A DNA stretch of 64,000 nucleotides from Eubacteriales bacterium (GTDB lineage Bacteria > Bacillota > Clostridia > Lachnospirales > Lachnospiraceae), in assembly GCA_030537195.1 (NCBI GenBank), contig JAUNOK010000001.1:218911-282910 (forward strand), written 5' to 3'. The notes below the pieces were generated by a model, which saw nothing but the letters and a program-made list of their open reading frames with translations, was not told the origin of the DNA and did not search any database. A program made the position numbers and the translations under genes. Shown here piece by piece: positions 29,468 through 38,270 of this stretch (position 1 is its first letter; every line of letters begins with the position of its first letter).

Positions 29468-30148
29468 ATGGAATTCAAGAAAATCGGTGATAGGAAATTC
29501 CAGTGCAGACTTAATGCAGAAGATCTGGAAGATAACAACATTTCGTTAGATGATTTCTTTAACAATGATACAGAGAAGATACATGATCTGTTAGAGACTA
29601 TTATGGAAGAAGCTGAAAGGAATATAGGAGTTACATTAAAAGGCGATGTTATGTCACTGCAGTTAGCACCTCTTCCTGACCATTCAATACTGCTTACAGT
29701 TTCATCAGGTAAGGATGATTTTGGAAGCATGCTTAAGAGGGTTGGAGAAAGTTTTGATAAACTTGGCTTGCCAGCAGAAGATATTATTGATTCTGAACCT
29801 GAACAAGAAGATGAGCCAAAAACTAAGGAAAACACCAGAAAGCCTGTAGCAGTTAATACAGGCGTATTCAGAATTGCAGATTATGGTGATTTTGAACAGT
29901 TGTGCCAGTCCAGTGCAAGGACATGGGGTGTAACTAATGCTTTATATAAGGATGAAAGTGATAATACATATTATCTTATATTGCAGAAGGGAAGATGTTC
30001 AGAAGAAAAGTACAGAAGTCTTCTTAATCTCATAATGGAATATGGAGAGTTTGATTCGTCTAAGGAAGAAAGAGCAGCATTTATTAAGGAGCATTATAGT
30101 GTAATTATAGGCAATAATGCTATCAATGTGGTAAAGAAATATATGTAG
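29468..30148 (+). CDS. mecA: adaptor protein MecA
   Basis: This adaptor delivers substrates to the ClpC unfoldase and, in Bacillus, controls competence. The 226-aa product has the conserved N-terminal substrate-binding part (NAEDLEDNNISLDDFF). An acidic linker (SEPEQEDEPKTKEN) and a C-terminal ClpC-binding domain (FEQLCQSS, YYLILQKGR, LNLIMEYGEF) follow. ATG 29468 is preceded by AGAGG. It is 45 bases downstream of the HemC-like gene on the same strand. Confidence 0.9.
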   Translation: MEFKKIGDRKFQCRLNAEDLEDNNISLDDFFNNDTEKIHDLLETIMEEAERNIGVTLKGDVMSLQLAPLPDHSILLTVSSGKDDFGSMLKRVGESFDKLGLPAEDIIDSEPEQEDEPKTKENTRKPVAVNTGVFRIADYGDFEQLCQSSARTWGVTNALYKDESDNTYYLILQKGRCSEEKYRSLLNLIMEYGEFDSSKEERAAFIKEHYSVIIGNNAINVVKKYM

Positions 30149-30211
30149 TAAGGAACAATGTGGAATAATCATCTGGCTGATGCCTGGTGATGACAGATAA
30201 GGAGGCAGCAT

Positions 30212-31276
30212 ATGAGATATCCTGAATTCTTATCCGAAGGCGGAACTATAGGCTTCGTTGCACCATCTTTTGGTTGTGCAACGGAGCCTTATAAAACAGC
30301 ATTCGGAATGACAATTAAGAGATTTGAAAAAGAAGGCTATACAGTAGAGCTTGGACCTAACTGTTATGAGGATAAGGGGATAGGAATAAGCAATACACCA
30401 CAGGCGTGTGGTAAGGAACTTACACAAATGTATGAGAGCAATGTCAATGATGTGCTTATATCATGCGGCGGCGGTGAGCTGATGTGTGAGATTCTGCCAT
30501 ATGTTGATTTTGACAGGATTAAGGCAGCAAAACCTAAGTGGTATCTTGGATATTCTGATAATACCAACTTTACATTTTTACAGAATACGATTGCTGATAC
30601 GGCCAGTGTGTACGGACCATGTGCGGGCGCATTTGCAATGGAAGAATGGCATCAGGCACTTGTTGATACTTTCGATGTGCTTCGTGGAAAAGGTTGCGAG
30701 AATAATAACGGCGTTGTGGAAAAACAGGTTCACGGATATGACACGTGGGAGAGGGAGTCTCTAAAGAATGAAGAGAATCCTGCACCACAGTATAATCTTA
30801 CCGAGAAGAAGATTCTAAGAAAATATGTTGGTGAGAATGAATGTGATAAAGAGATTGCATTTGAAGGAAGACTTGTCGGAGGCTGTATGGACTGTCTTGT
30901 TAATCTGACAGGTACAAGCTTTGACAAGGTTAAGGAATTCAATGAAAGATATGCGGATGACGGAATTATATGGTTCTTAGAGAGCTGTGATCTGAATGTA
31001 TTTGCAATCAGAAGGGCTATGTGGCAGATGGACAATGCAGGCTGGTTTAAGAATGTAAAGGGCTTCCTTATTGGACGGCCTCTGTGTTACGGACAGGAGA
31101 TGATGGGACTTGACCAGTACAGCGCAGTTACAGGCATTGCGGCAAAGTATAATGTGCCGGTTATAATGGACTGTGATTTCGGGCATCTTTCACCGTCAAT
31201 GCCGATAGTAAGCGGTGCTTATACTCAGGTTAAAGTTAAGGATAATGACCTGTCTCTTAATTACCGCTTCTGTTAA
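30212..31276 (+). CDS. S66 family peptidase (LD-carboxypeptidase/MccF-like)
   Basis: This 354-aa serine peptidase belongs to the S66 fold, which includes murein tetrapeptide LD-carboxypeptidase and the microcin C immunity peptidase MccF. The N-terminal part has GTIGFVAPS and SCGGGELMCEIL. The nucleophile motif is LGYSDNT. The C-terminal domain has EGRLVGGCMDCLVNL, and WFLESCD and DFGHLSPSMPI hold the remaining catalytic Glu and His. No signal peptide is seen, so it acts in the cytoplasm, as expected for peptidoglycan recycling or detoxification. RBS AAGGAGG. Confidence 0.9.
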   Translation: MRYPEFLSEGGTIGFVAPSFGCATEPYKTAFGMTIKRFEKEGYTVELGPNCYEDKGIGISNTPQACGKELTQMYESNVNDVLISCGGGELMCEILPYVDFDRIKAAKPKWYLGYSDNTNFTFLQNTIADTASVYGPCAGAFAMEEWHQALVDTFDVLRGKGCENNNGVVEKQVHGYDTWERESLKNEENPAPQYNLTEKKILRKYVGENECDKEIAFEGRLVGGCMDCLVNLTGTSFDKVKEFNERYADDGIIWFLESCDLNVFAIRRAMWQMDNAGWFKNVKGFLIGRPLCYGQEMMGLDQYSAVTGIAAKYNVPVIMDCDFGHLSPSMPIVSGAYTQVKVKDNDLSLNYRFC

Positions 31277-31285
31277 TATTAAAGA

Positions 31286-31314
31286 TTGAAAAACATGCTT
31301 TAATAAGATAAAAT
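31286..31314 (+). promoter_or_regulatory. promoter of the leuDC array
   Basis: TTGAAA (31286-31291), a 17-base spacer and TAAAAT (31309-31314). A 7-bp hairpin (31334-31340 with 31347-31353) lies between it and the RBS AAGGAG (31360-31365). No leader peptide rich in Leu codons was found. Confidence 0.65.
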
Positions 31315-31371
31315 ATTAAAATGACTGTTAATAATTCCTGTTATATCAGGAATAAGATAAAGGAGAAAACA

Positions 31372-33132
31372 ATGGGTAGGATATTTAAGTTTGATAAAGA
31401 TGTTGATACTGACCAGATTATTGCGTCACAGTATCTTTTATTCCCGACAATTGATGAGATGAAGAGCCATACATTTGAATCACTGGACTCTGATTTTGCA
31501 TCTGCTGTAAAGCCGGGAGATTTTGTTGTTGCAGATGACAACTTTGGATGTGGTTCATCAAGAGAGCAGGCACCAAGCGTACTTAAGGCATTAGGTGTTA
31601 AGGCTGTAATTGCCAAATCATTTGCAAGAATATTCTATCGTAATGCTATTAATATAGGACTTCCTGTTATTGTATGTAAGGAACTCCATGACGAAGTTAA
31701 TGCAGGGGACGAATGTGAACTTTCATTAGAAGATGGAATTATCACTGTTAATGGAAAGACTTATACATGTACTAAGCTTCCAGCCAAGATGCAGGCTATT
31801 CTTAATCAGGGCGGACTTATTGCATCACTTAACGGTGAGGCAGAGGAGGCTGAAAGTGCAGCAGCACCCGCGAACGAAGCAAAGCATGGCATGACTATTG
31901 CAGAGAAGATTATTGCAAGGGCAGCAGGACTTTCACAGGTTAAAGCCGGAGATATTGCAACTGTTACTCTTGACAGACTTATGAGTAATGATGGAACAAC
32001 ACATCTTACTATCGGTATGTATGAGAAGTTAAAGAATCCACATATTGCTGACAAAGATAAGCTTGTATGGATTGTTGACCACAATATTCCATCAGACAGC
32101 CCTAAGACAGCAGCTTCACAGAAGAAGATGAGAGATTTTGCCAAGGCTAATGATATTAAGTTCTACGAGGGCGAGGGCGTATGTCATCAGGTTATGATGG
32201 AGAATCATGTAGTACCTGGTGAGCTTATATTCGGAGCAGACAGCCATACATGTGCATATGGTGCATTAGGTGCATTTGGTACAGGTGTAGGATGTACAGA
32301 TTATCTGTATGCAATGGTTACAGGAACATCATGGGTAATGGTTCCGGGAACATTAAGATTCAACCTTAAGGGTAAGCTTAATGACGGAGTATATGCAAGA
32401 GATTTAATACTCTCTATTATTGGAAAGATTGGCGCTAACGGTGCTAATTATAAAGCAATGGAATTCGCAGGAGAGGGATTACACAGCCTTTCAATGGCAG
32501 ACAGAATATCAATCTGTAATCTCTGCGTTGAGGCAGGCGCTAAGACTGCACTTATGGAAGTTGATGATGTTGCAATGGATTATCTTAAGGAGCATGGCAG
32601 AGAGCCAAAGGCATGCTTTACATCAGATGATGATGCAGTATTTGAGCAGGTTTACGATATTGACCTTTCAACAATACAGCCAATCGTTGCAAAGCCACAT
32701 TTTGTTGATAATGTAGTTCCAGCAAAGGAATCACTTGGCGTTAAGATTGATGAAGCATTTCTTGGCTCATGCAACAATGGACGAATTGAGGATTTAAGAG
32801 TCGGCGCAGCAATTATTAAGGGAAAGAAGGTCGCTCCTAAGGTAAGATTCCTTGTAGTACCGGCAAGCCGTTCAGTATATCTTCAGGCTATGAAAGAGGG
32901 ACTTCTTGATATATTCATGGATGCGGGCGCAATAATTATGAATCCTAACTGCTCTGTATGCTGGGGAAGCTGTCAGGGAGTTATCGGTGAGGGCGAGACT
33001 CTTATCAGTACAGGTACAAGAAACTTCAAGGGACGTGCAGGACATAAGGATTCTTTCGTATATCTTGCATCAGCAGCAACTGTTACAGCATCAGCAATCA
33101 AAGGCGAGATAGCAACAGCGGACATGGTATAA
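31372..33132 (+). CDS. fused small-large subunit hydro-lyase of the isopropylmalate isomerase family (LeuD-LeuC order)
   Basis: This 586-aa single-chain enzyme begins with a LeuD-type swivel domain (about 1-160; DVDTDQIIASQYL, DNFGCGSSREQAP). An Ala/Glu-rich linker (about 160-180) leads into a complete LeuC-type catalytic domain. Cluster Cys lie in LGSCNNGRIEDL and NPNCSVCWGSC, and the substrate loop is GADSHTCAYGALGAFG. The family hydrates and dehydrates isopropylmalate, citramalate-type or homocitrate-type substrates. The order small-large is the reverse of the fungal Leu1 fusion. ATG 31372 follows AAGGAG; the longer N-terminus has no RBS. A separate leuD-leuC pair follows, so this copy may use a different substrate. 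Confidence 0.9.
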   Translation: MGRIFKFDKDVDTDQIIASQYLLFPTIDEMKSHTFESLDSDFASAVKPGDFVVADDNFGCGSSREQAPSVLKALGVKAVIAKSFARIFYRNAINIGLPVIVCKELHDEVNAGDECELSLEDGIITVNGKTYTCTKLPAKMQAILNQGGLIASLNGEAEEAESAAAPANEAKHGMTIAEKIIARAAGLSQVKAGDIATVTLDRLMSNDGTTHLTIGMYEKLKNPHIADKDKLVWIVDHNIPSDSPKTAASQKKMRDFAKANDIKFYEGEGVCHQVMMENHVVPGELIFGADSHTCAYGALGAFGTGVGCTDYLYAMVTGTSWVMVPGTLRFNLKGKLNDGVYARDLILSIIGKIGANGANYKAMEFAGEGLHSLSMADRISICNLCVEAGAKTALMEVDDVAMDYLKEHGREPKACFTSDDDAVFEQVYDIDLSTIQPIVAKPHFVDNVVPAKESLGVKIDEAFLGSCNNGRIEDLRVGAAIIKGKKVAPKVRFLVVPASRSVYLQAMKEGLLDIFMDAGAIIMNPNCSVCWGSCQGVIGEGETLISTGTRNFKGRAGHKDSFVYLASAATVTASAIKGEIATADMV

Positions 33133-33158
33133 GTAAGGATAACTTCAAAGGAGTAATT

Positions 33159-33653
33159 ATGAACGAGAAATTTAGCGGTAAAGTATGGGTACTTGGCGAT
33201 GACATTGATACAGATATCATTATCCCTACAGAGTACCTTGCATTAAAGACAGTAGAAGATATGAAGCCATATGCATTTTCACCATTAAGACCTGAGCTTG
33301 CAGGCCAGATTAAGCCGGGTGACATAATTGTTGCTGGAAAGAACTTTGGATGTGGTTCATCAAGAGAACAGGCACCTGAGGTCATCAAGGCATTAGGTAT
33401 CAAATGTGTTATTGCCAAGTCATATGCAAGAATATTCTTCAGAAATTCTATTAATAACGGACTTCTTCTTATAGAGAATGCAGACCTTCACGATGCAGTT
33501 AAAGAAGGCGATACTATTGATGTTGAAGTAAATGCACAGATTACACACAATGGAAAGGCATATCCGATTGCTTCACTTCCTGAAAATCTTGTGGATATAC
33601 TTAATGCAGGCGGACTTGTTAAGGCAATGAGAAAGCTTAACGGTCTTGACTAA
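33159..33653 (+). CDS. leuD: 3-isopropylmalate dehydratase small subunit
   Basis: This 164-aa swivel subunit isomerises isopropylmalate with LeuC in leucine synthesis. Motifs are DDIDTDIIIPTEYL and KNFGCGSSREQAPE. Sequence and length match the archaeal/clostridial LeuD2 type rather than the roughly 200-aa E. coli type. RBS AAAGGAG. It is 26 bases after the fused gene and 20 bases before leuC. Confidence 0.94.
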   Translation: MNEKFSGKVWVLGDDIDTDIIIPTEYLALKTVEDMKPYAFSPLRPELAGQIKPGDIIVAGKNFGCGSSREQAPEVIKALGIKCVIAKSYARIFFRNSINNGLLLIENADLHDAVKEGDTIDVEVNAQITHNGKAYPIASLPENLVDILNAGGLVKAMRKLNGLD

Positions 33654-33673
33654 GACAGGGAGAGGTAAGAATA

Positions 33674-34915
33674 ATGGGACATACAATTATTGAGAAGATT
33701 ATTGGAAAGAATATCGGCAGGGAAGTAAAGCCGGGAGATATCGTAACTGTTAATGTTGACAGAGTAATGATTCACGATATTTTCATTCCATTTGTTAAAG
33801 AGAAATTCGAGGAAATGGGATTCACTAAGATATGGGATCCTGACAAGGCAGTTCTTATATATGACCACCTTGTTCCAGCAAGTCAGGTTGATGATACAAG
33901 ACATTTCCGTATTGGTAATGAATTCGTTGAGAAATACGGAATGAAGAATATCCACCGTTCAGACGGAATCTGCCACCAGTTAATGACAGAGGCAGGTTAT
34001 GTAAAGCCGGGAGATATCGCATTTGGTACAGACAGCCACACAACAACATATGGCTGTGTTGGTGCATTTTCATCAGGTATCGGATATACAGAGATGGCAA
34101 GTGTATTAGGAACAGGCAAAATGTGGGTTAAAGTTCCACAGACTATCAAGGTAACAGTTAATGGCAAGCTACCTGCTAATGTCCGTTCCAAGGATATCAT
34201 ATTAAGACTTATCGGTGACCTCGGAGCAGATGGTGCAACTTATCAGGCACTGGAGTTTACAGGTTCAACAATCGATGAGATGAGTGTTGCAAGCCGTATG
34301 ACTATGTCTAACATGGCTATTGAAGCAGGTGCCAAATGTGCACTCTTTACACCAGATGAAAAGACAGCAGAGTACTGTAATGTAGAACTTACAGATGAAT
34401 TAAAGGATTTAAAGGGAGATGCTGATGCGGTATATGTAAGAGAGATTACATATAATGCAGAGGATTTAGTTCCTGTTCTTGCATGTCCTTCACAGGTAGA
34501 TAACATCAAACCTGTTACAGAACTTGCCGGAACAGCAGTTGATCAGGTATTCATTGGTTCATGCACTAACGGAAGATTAGAAGACCTTCAGTGTGCAGCA
34601 GCTATTCTTAAGGGTAAGAAGGTTGCACCATTTGTCAAGTTAATAGTAACTCCTGCAAGCCGCAAGATATATAAAGAAGCTCTTGCAGACGGAACACTTG
34701 AGACACTTGTTGAAGCTGGAGCAATTGTTACACACCCAGGATGCGGATTATGCTGCGGACGAACAGGCGGAATTCTTACTGATGGAGAAGTTGTTGTTGC
34801 AACTAACAACAGAAACTTCCTCGGAAGAATGGGAACAAGCAAGGTTAAGATATTCCTTGCGTCCCCTGCTACAGCGGCAGCAAGTGCTATTGCTGGAAAG
34901 ATTGTGGAAGCTTAA
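33674..34915 (+). CDS. leuC: 3-isopropylmalate dehydratase large subunit
   Basis: This 413-aa iron-sulphur hydro-lyase subunit has cluster ligands in GSCTNGRLEDL and HPGCGLCCG, and the active-site loops GTDSHTTTYGCVGAF and DHLVPASQVDDTRHF. It pairs with the preceding LeuD. The second cluster motif ends LCCGRTGG, differing from the LCMGN-like bacterial form, which fits the short LeuC2/homoaconitase-related clade. Substrate is inferred as 3-isopropylmalate. Confidence 0.94.
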   Translation: MGHTIIEKIIGKNIGREVKPGDIVTVNVDRVMIHDIFIPFVKEKFEEMGFTKIWDPDKAVLIYDHLVPASQVDDTRHFRIGNEFVEKYGMKNIHRSDGICHQLMTEAGYVKPGDIAFGTDSHTTTYGCVGAFSSGIGYTEMASVLGTGKMWVKVPQTIKVTVNGKLPANVRSKDIILRLIGDLGADGATYQALEFTGSTIDEMSVASRMTMSNMAIEAGAKCALFTPDEKTAEYCNVELTDELKDLKGDADAVYVREITYNAEDLVPVLACPSQVDNIKPVTELAGTAVDQVFIGSCTNGRLEDLQCAAAILKGKKVAPFVKLIVTPASRKIYKEALADGTLETLVEAGAIVTHPGCGLCCGRTGGILTDGEVVVATNNRNFLGRMGTSKVKIFLASPATAAASAIAGKIVEA

Positions 34916-34945
34916 GTATTACATTTTAGAAAGATTAGAGTTTAT

Positions 34946-35332
34946 ATGAGGTGTTATACTAAATTTATTACGACTGTCATTATGGTGACTGTAATAACAA
35001 CATTTTCATTAACAGCATGCGGCAGAAGTAATGATAGCAGCATGAATAGTGACAACACCATGGATAATAACAGTGGTAAGAATAACGAAAGCACTATCAA
35101 TGCTGAAACAGCATCATACAATAATTCAACTGATAATGAGCTGATAATTAATAGTGAAAGCAGTATAACTGAAACTGTTAATGAGGAGTTATATAAAAAT
35201 AACGCAAATAATGCATATAATAATAACACGGAAGAAACCAACTCCTCACAGGATGGCAGTAATTCAGGCGGTGATAAGATTGAGACTGAGAAGCCAGATC
35301 CGATAGAACTGCCATTTGTTCCGGCTTATTAA
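34946..35332 (+). CDS. small Asn/Ser-rich lipoprotein
   Basis: This 128-aa protein begins with a lipoprotein signal peptide whose lipobox is SLTAC, giving Cys25 as the lipidated residue. The mature part is low complexity, dominated by Asn, Ser, Thr and Asp/Glu, and ends in a Pro-rich segment (KPDPIELPFVPAY). No domain is recognisable. Low-complexity hydrophilic sequence of this kind suggests a surface-exposed stalk. The start is uncertain because the RBS is weak (GAGTTTAT region). It lies 30 bases after leuC. Confidence 0.7.
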   Translation: MRCYTKFITTVIMVTVITTFSLTACGRSNDSSMNSDNTMDNNSGKNNESTINAETASYNNSTDNELIINSESSITETVNEELYKNNANNAYNNNTEETNSSQDGSNSGGDKIETEKPDPIELPFVPAY

Positions 35333-35453
35333 GAATTGACGGTTATAATTTGTTATTATAGGGTATTGTTTTTGAACGGAAATCTGTTGTATAATATCAA
35401 AAGCCTACGACATGAGCGCGGGCACACTATATTATTTATGAGGTGGATTAAAG

Positions 35454-36941
35454 ATGAGCATGTTCTACAGAAGTACTAGAGACGACAGTGTTAAGGTTAC
35501 TGCATCACAGGCTATATTAAAGGGTCTTGCAGCAGACGGAGGACTTTTTGTACCAGAAAGTATTCCATCATTAGATAAGAGCTTAGAAGAATTATCTAAG
35601 ATGAATTATAAGGAAGTTGCTTATGAAGTTATGAAGCTTATGCTTGATGATTTTACAGAGGAGGAACTTAAGAGCTGTATAGACAGAGCTTATGATTCTA
35701 AGTTTGATACAGAGGAGATGACTCCGCTTGTTAAAGTTGAAGATGAGTATTTCCTTGAACTTTTCCACGGTGCTACAATAGCATTCAAGGATATGGCACT
35801 TTCTATCCTTCCACATCTTCTTACAACTTCTGCTAAGAAGAACAATGTTAAGAATGAAATCGTTATTCTTACAGCTACATCTGGAGATACAGGAAAGGCT
35901 GCTTTAGCTGGATTTGCTAATGTTCCGGGAACTAAGATTATTGTATTCTATCCTAAGAACGGTGTAAGCCCAATTCAGGAGAAGCAGATGGTTACTCAGA
36001 AGGGTGACAATACATATGTAATTGGAATCAAGGGTAACTTTGATGATGCACAGACAGGCGTAAAGAACATTTTCTCTGATAAGGAATTAGAGAAAGTTAT
36101 GAATGATGCCGGATTCCAGTTCTCATCAGCTAATTCAATTAACATCGGAAGACTTGTTCCACAGATTGTTTACTATGTATATGCATATGCCAAGTTATTA
36201 GCTAATGGCGAGATTAAGGACGGAGAGAAGATTAATGTAGTTGTTCCTACAGGTAACTTTGGTAATATCTTAGCTGCATTCTACGCTAAGAATATGGGAC
36301 TTCCTATTAATAAGTTCATCTGCGCATCTAACGAGAATAAGGTATTATATGACTTCTTCTCAACAGGTGAGTATGACAGAAACAGAGAATTCGTTCTCAC
36401 AACTTCACCATCTATGGATATCCTTATCTCAAGCAACCTTGAGAGACTTATATACAGAATTGCCGGTAACAATGCAGCTAAGAATGCAGAACTTATGGCA
36501 TCATTAAAGTCAGAAGGAAAGTACAAGATTACAGATGAGATGAAGGCACAGTTAGCTGACTTCTATGGCAATTATGCTACAGAGGCAGAGGATGCTGCTA
36601 CAATCAAGAAGATATATGAAGATTGCGGATATGTAATTGATACACATACATCAGTTGCTGCAACTGTATATGATAAGTACAGAAAGGAAACTGGTGATAC
36701 AACTAAGACAGTCATTGCTTCAACAGCAAGCCCATATAAGTTTACAAGAAGCGTTATGAATGCTATTGATTCCAAGTATGATTCAATGGGAGATTTCGAA
36801 CTTGTAGATGAGCTTAGCAAGATAAGCAATGTCAAAGTTCCTAATGCAATCGAAGAGATCAGAACAGCTCCAGTTCTTCATGATACTGTATGTGATTCTG
36901 ACAAGATGTGTGATGAAGTAAAGAAGATTCTTGGAATCTAA
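35454..36941 (+). CDS. thrC: threonine synthase
   Basis: This PLP enzyme converts O-phosphohomoserine to threonine. The 495-aa product is the long yeast/E. coli-type with MFYRSTRDDSVKVTASQA at the N-terminus and the PLP lysine in HGATIAFKDMAL. LTATSGDTGKAALAGF and VPTGNFGNILAAFYA bind the cofactor phosphate and substrate. RBS GAGGTGG. It is monocistronic, closed by a terminator. Confidence 0.96.
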   Translation: MSMFYRSTRDDSVKVTASQAILKGLAADGGLFVPESIPSLDKSLEELSKMNYKEVAYEVMKLMLDDFTEEELKSCIDRAYDSKFDTEEMTPLVKVEDEYFLELFHGATIAFKDMALSILPHLLTTSAKKNNVKNEIVILTATSGDTGKAALAGFANVPGTKIIVFYPKNGVSPIQEKQMVTQKGDNTYVIGIKGNFDDAQTGVKNIFSDKELEKVMNDAGFQFSSANSINIGRLVPQIVYYVYAYAKLLANGEIKDGEKINVVVPTGNFGNILAAFYAKNMGLPINKFICASNENKVLYDFFSTGEYDRNREFVLTTSPSMDILISSNLERLIYRIAGNNAAKNAELMASLKSEGKYKITDEMKAQLADFYGNYATEAEDAATIKKIYEDCGYVIDTHTSVAATVYDKYRKETGDTTKTVIASTASPYKFTRSVMNAIDSKYDSMGDFELVDELSKISNVKVPNAIEEIRTAPVLHDTVCDSDKMCDEVKKILGI

Positions 36942-36962
36942 TAATATATAATATTAATTAAT

Positions 36963-37012
36963 GAAGCTGTAGTTTTAATGGTTTTGTAACTGTTAGGACT
37001 ACAGCTTTTTTA
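36963..37012 (+). terminator. terminator of thrC
   Basis: A 10-bp stem (36963-36972 with 36998-37007) with a long internal loop is followed by T6. Confidence 0.78.
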
Positions 37013-37073
37013 CGTTAATATCATTTTGTTTAAGAAGTTTATAAATTCTTTATAGAAAAAAGAAATATTGTTG

Positions 37074-37102
37074 TTGACATCATGAGAGGGTAGTGATATC
37101 TT
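37074..37102 (+). promoter_or_regulatory. sigma-A promoter of the heat-shock operon
   Basis: TTGACA (37074-37079), a 17-base spacer and TATCTT (37097-37102) with an extended TG at 37094-37095. It is immediately upstream of the CIRCE operator. Confidence 0.8.
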
Positions 37103-37115
37103 AAATGTATCGATA

Positions 37116-37142
37116 TTAGCACTCCAATCTAATGAGTGCTAA
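37116..37142 (+). promoter_or_regulatory. CIRCE operator (HrcA binding site)
   Basis: A perfect inverted repeat TTAGCACTC-N9-GAGTGCTAA matches the consensus exactly. It covers the early transcribed region between the promoter and hrcA, so HrcA autoregulates this operon. Confidence 0.98.
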
Positions 37143-37164
37143 CAAGATGAAAGGAGAGGATGCC

Positions 37165-38259
37165 ATGGAGACGGATGGACGACTGGATGACCGTAAGGTT
37201 AAGATACTTAAAGCTGTTATTCAGAATTATCTTGATACCGGAGAACCGGTTGGTTCAAGAACGATTTCCAAGCTGACTGACTTACAGTTAAGTTCGGCAA
37301 CTATAAGGAATGAGATGGCAGACTTGGAAGAGCTTGGCTACATTGTACAGCCGCATACCTCGGCTGGAAGAATTCCAACAGATAAGGGTTATAGATTATA
37401 TGTAGACGATTTAATGGCCCAGAAGGAGGAAGAGATATCCAAGAGGGAACAGCAGGTTGGTGATAAAGAAAAAGAACTTGATTCTATGAAGGATGCCTTA
37501 TCAGAAAAGGTAGACAGAGTAGAAGAGCTTCTTCAGAATGTAGCAAAGGTTCTGGCGAATAATACTAATTATGCCACGATGATAACAACTCCTAAGGTGA
37601 CTGGTAATAAGCTAAGATTTGTTCAGCTTTCACAGCTTGAACCGAATAAGCTTCTTGCAGTTATTGTTATGGAAGGTAATCTTATAAGAAATAAGGTTAT
37701 AACTATCAGCGAGGATATTTCACCAGAGAATCTTCTTAAGCTTAATCTTCTTCTTAATACCACACTCACAGGTCTTACATTGCAGGAGATGCATATGGGA
37801 CTTATATCCAAGATGGAGAGTCAGGCAGGTGAGCATATAGGTATTGTTAAGGAAGTGTTAGATGCGATTGTTGAGACTATAAGCAAGGCTGACGACCTGA
37901 AGATATATACAAGCGGTGCAACTAACATATTCAAGTATCCGGAACTTAGTGATTCCGGAAAAGCAAGTGAGCTTATATATGCCCTGGAGGAAAAGCAAGG
38001 CTTGTCAGGACTTGTTAACGACAAGGAAGATGCAGATGAGACTGAAGATGATAACCACGGCATTCAGGTATATATAGGAAATGAAACACCAGTTGAATCC
38101 ATGAAAGACTGCAGTGTGGTGACAGCCACATATGAATTACAGGATGGAATGAAGGGAACAATTGGTATTATTGGACCAAAGCGTATGGATTATGAAAAGG
38201 TTGTTGATACCTTGAAAGAGATGCAGACGCATTTGGATGATGTATTTAAGAAAACTTAG
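37165..38259 (+). CDS. hrcA: heat-inducible transcription repressor HrcA
   Basis: This 364-aa repressor of class I heat-shock genes binds CIRCE and needs GroEL for activity. The N-terminal winged helix (KVKILKAVIQNYLDTGEPVGS, SSATIRNEMADLEELGY, HTSAGRIPTDKGYR) and GAF-like core are intact. ATG 37165 is 8 bases after AAGGAG; an upstream in-frame ATG lies inside that RBS context and is less likely. It is the first gene of hrcA-grpE-dnaK-dnaJ. Confidence 0.97.
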   Translation: METDGRLDDRKVKILKAVIQNYLDTGEPVGSRTISKLTDLQLSSATIRNEMADLEELGYIVQPHTSAGRIPTDKGYRLYVDDLMAQKEEEISKREQQVGDKEKELDSMKDALSEKVDRVEELLQNVAKVLANNTNYATMITTPKVTGNKLRFVQLSQLEPNKLLAVIVMEGNLIRNKVITISEDISPENLLKLNLLLNTTLTGLTLQEMHMGLISKMESQAGEHIGIVKEVLDAIVETISKADDLKIYTSGATNIFKYPELSDSGKASELIYALEEKQGLSGLVNDKEDADETEDDNHGIQVYIGNETPVESMKDCSVVTATYELQDGMKGTIGIIGPKRMDYEKVVDTLKEMQTHLDDVFKKT

Positions 38260-38270
38260 GAAAGGTTGGT

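Noticed and set aside
31372..33132. LeuD-LeuC fusion as a sequencing or frameshift artefact
   Set aside because: Both halves are full length, joined by an in-frame Ala/Glu-rich linker, and a normal separate leuD and leuC follow.
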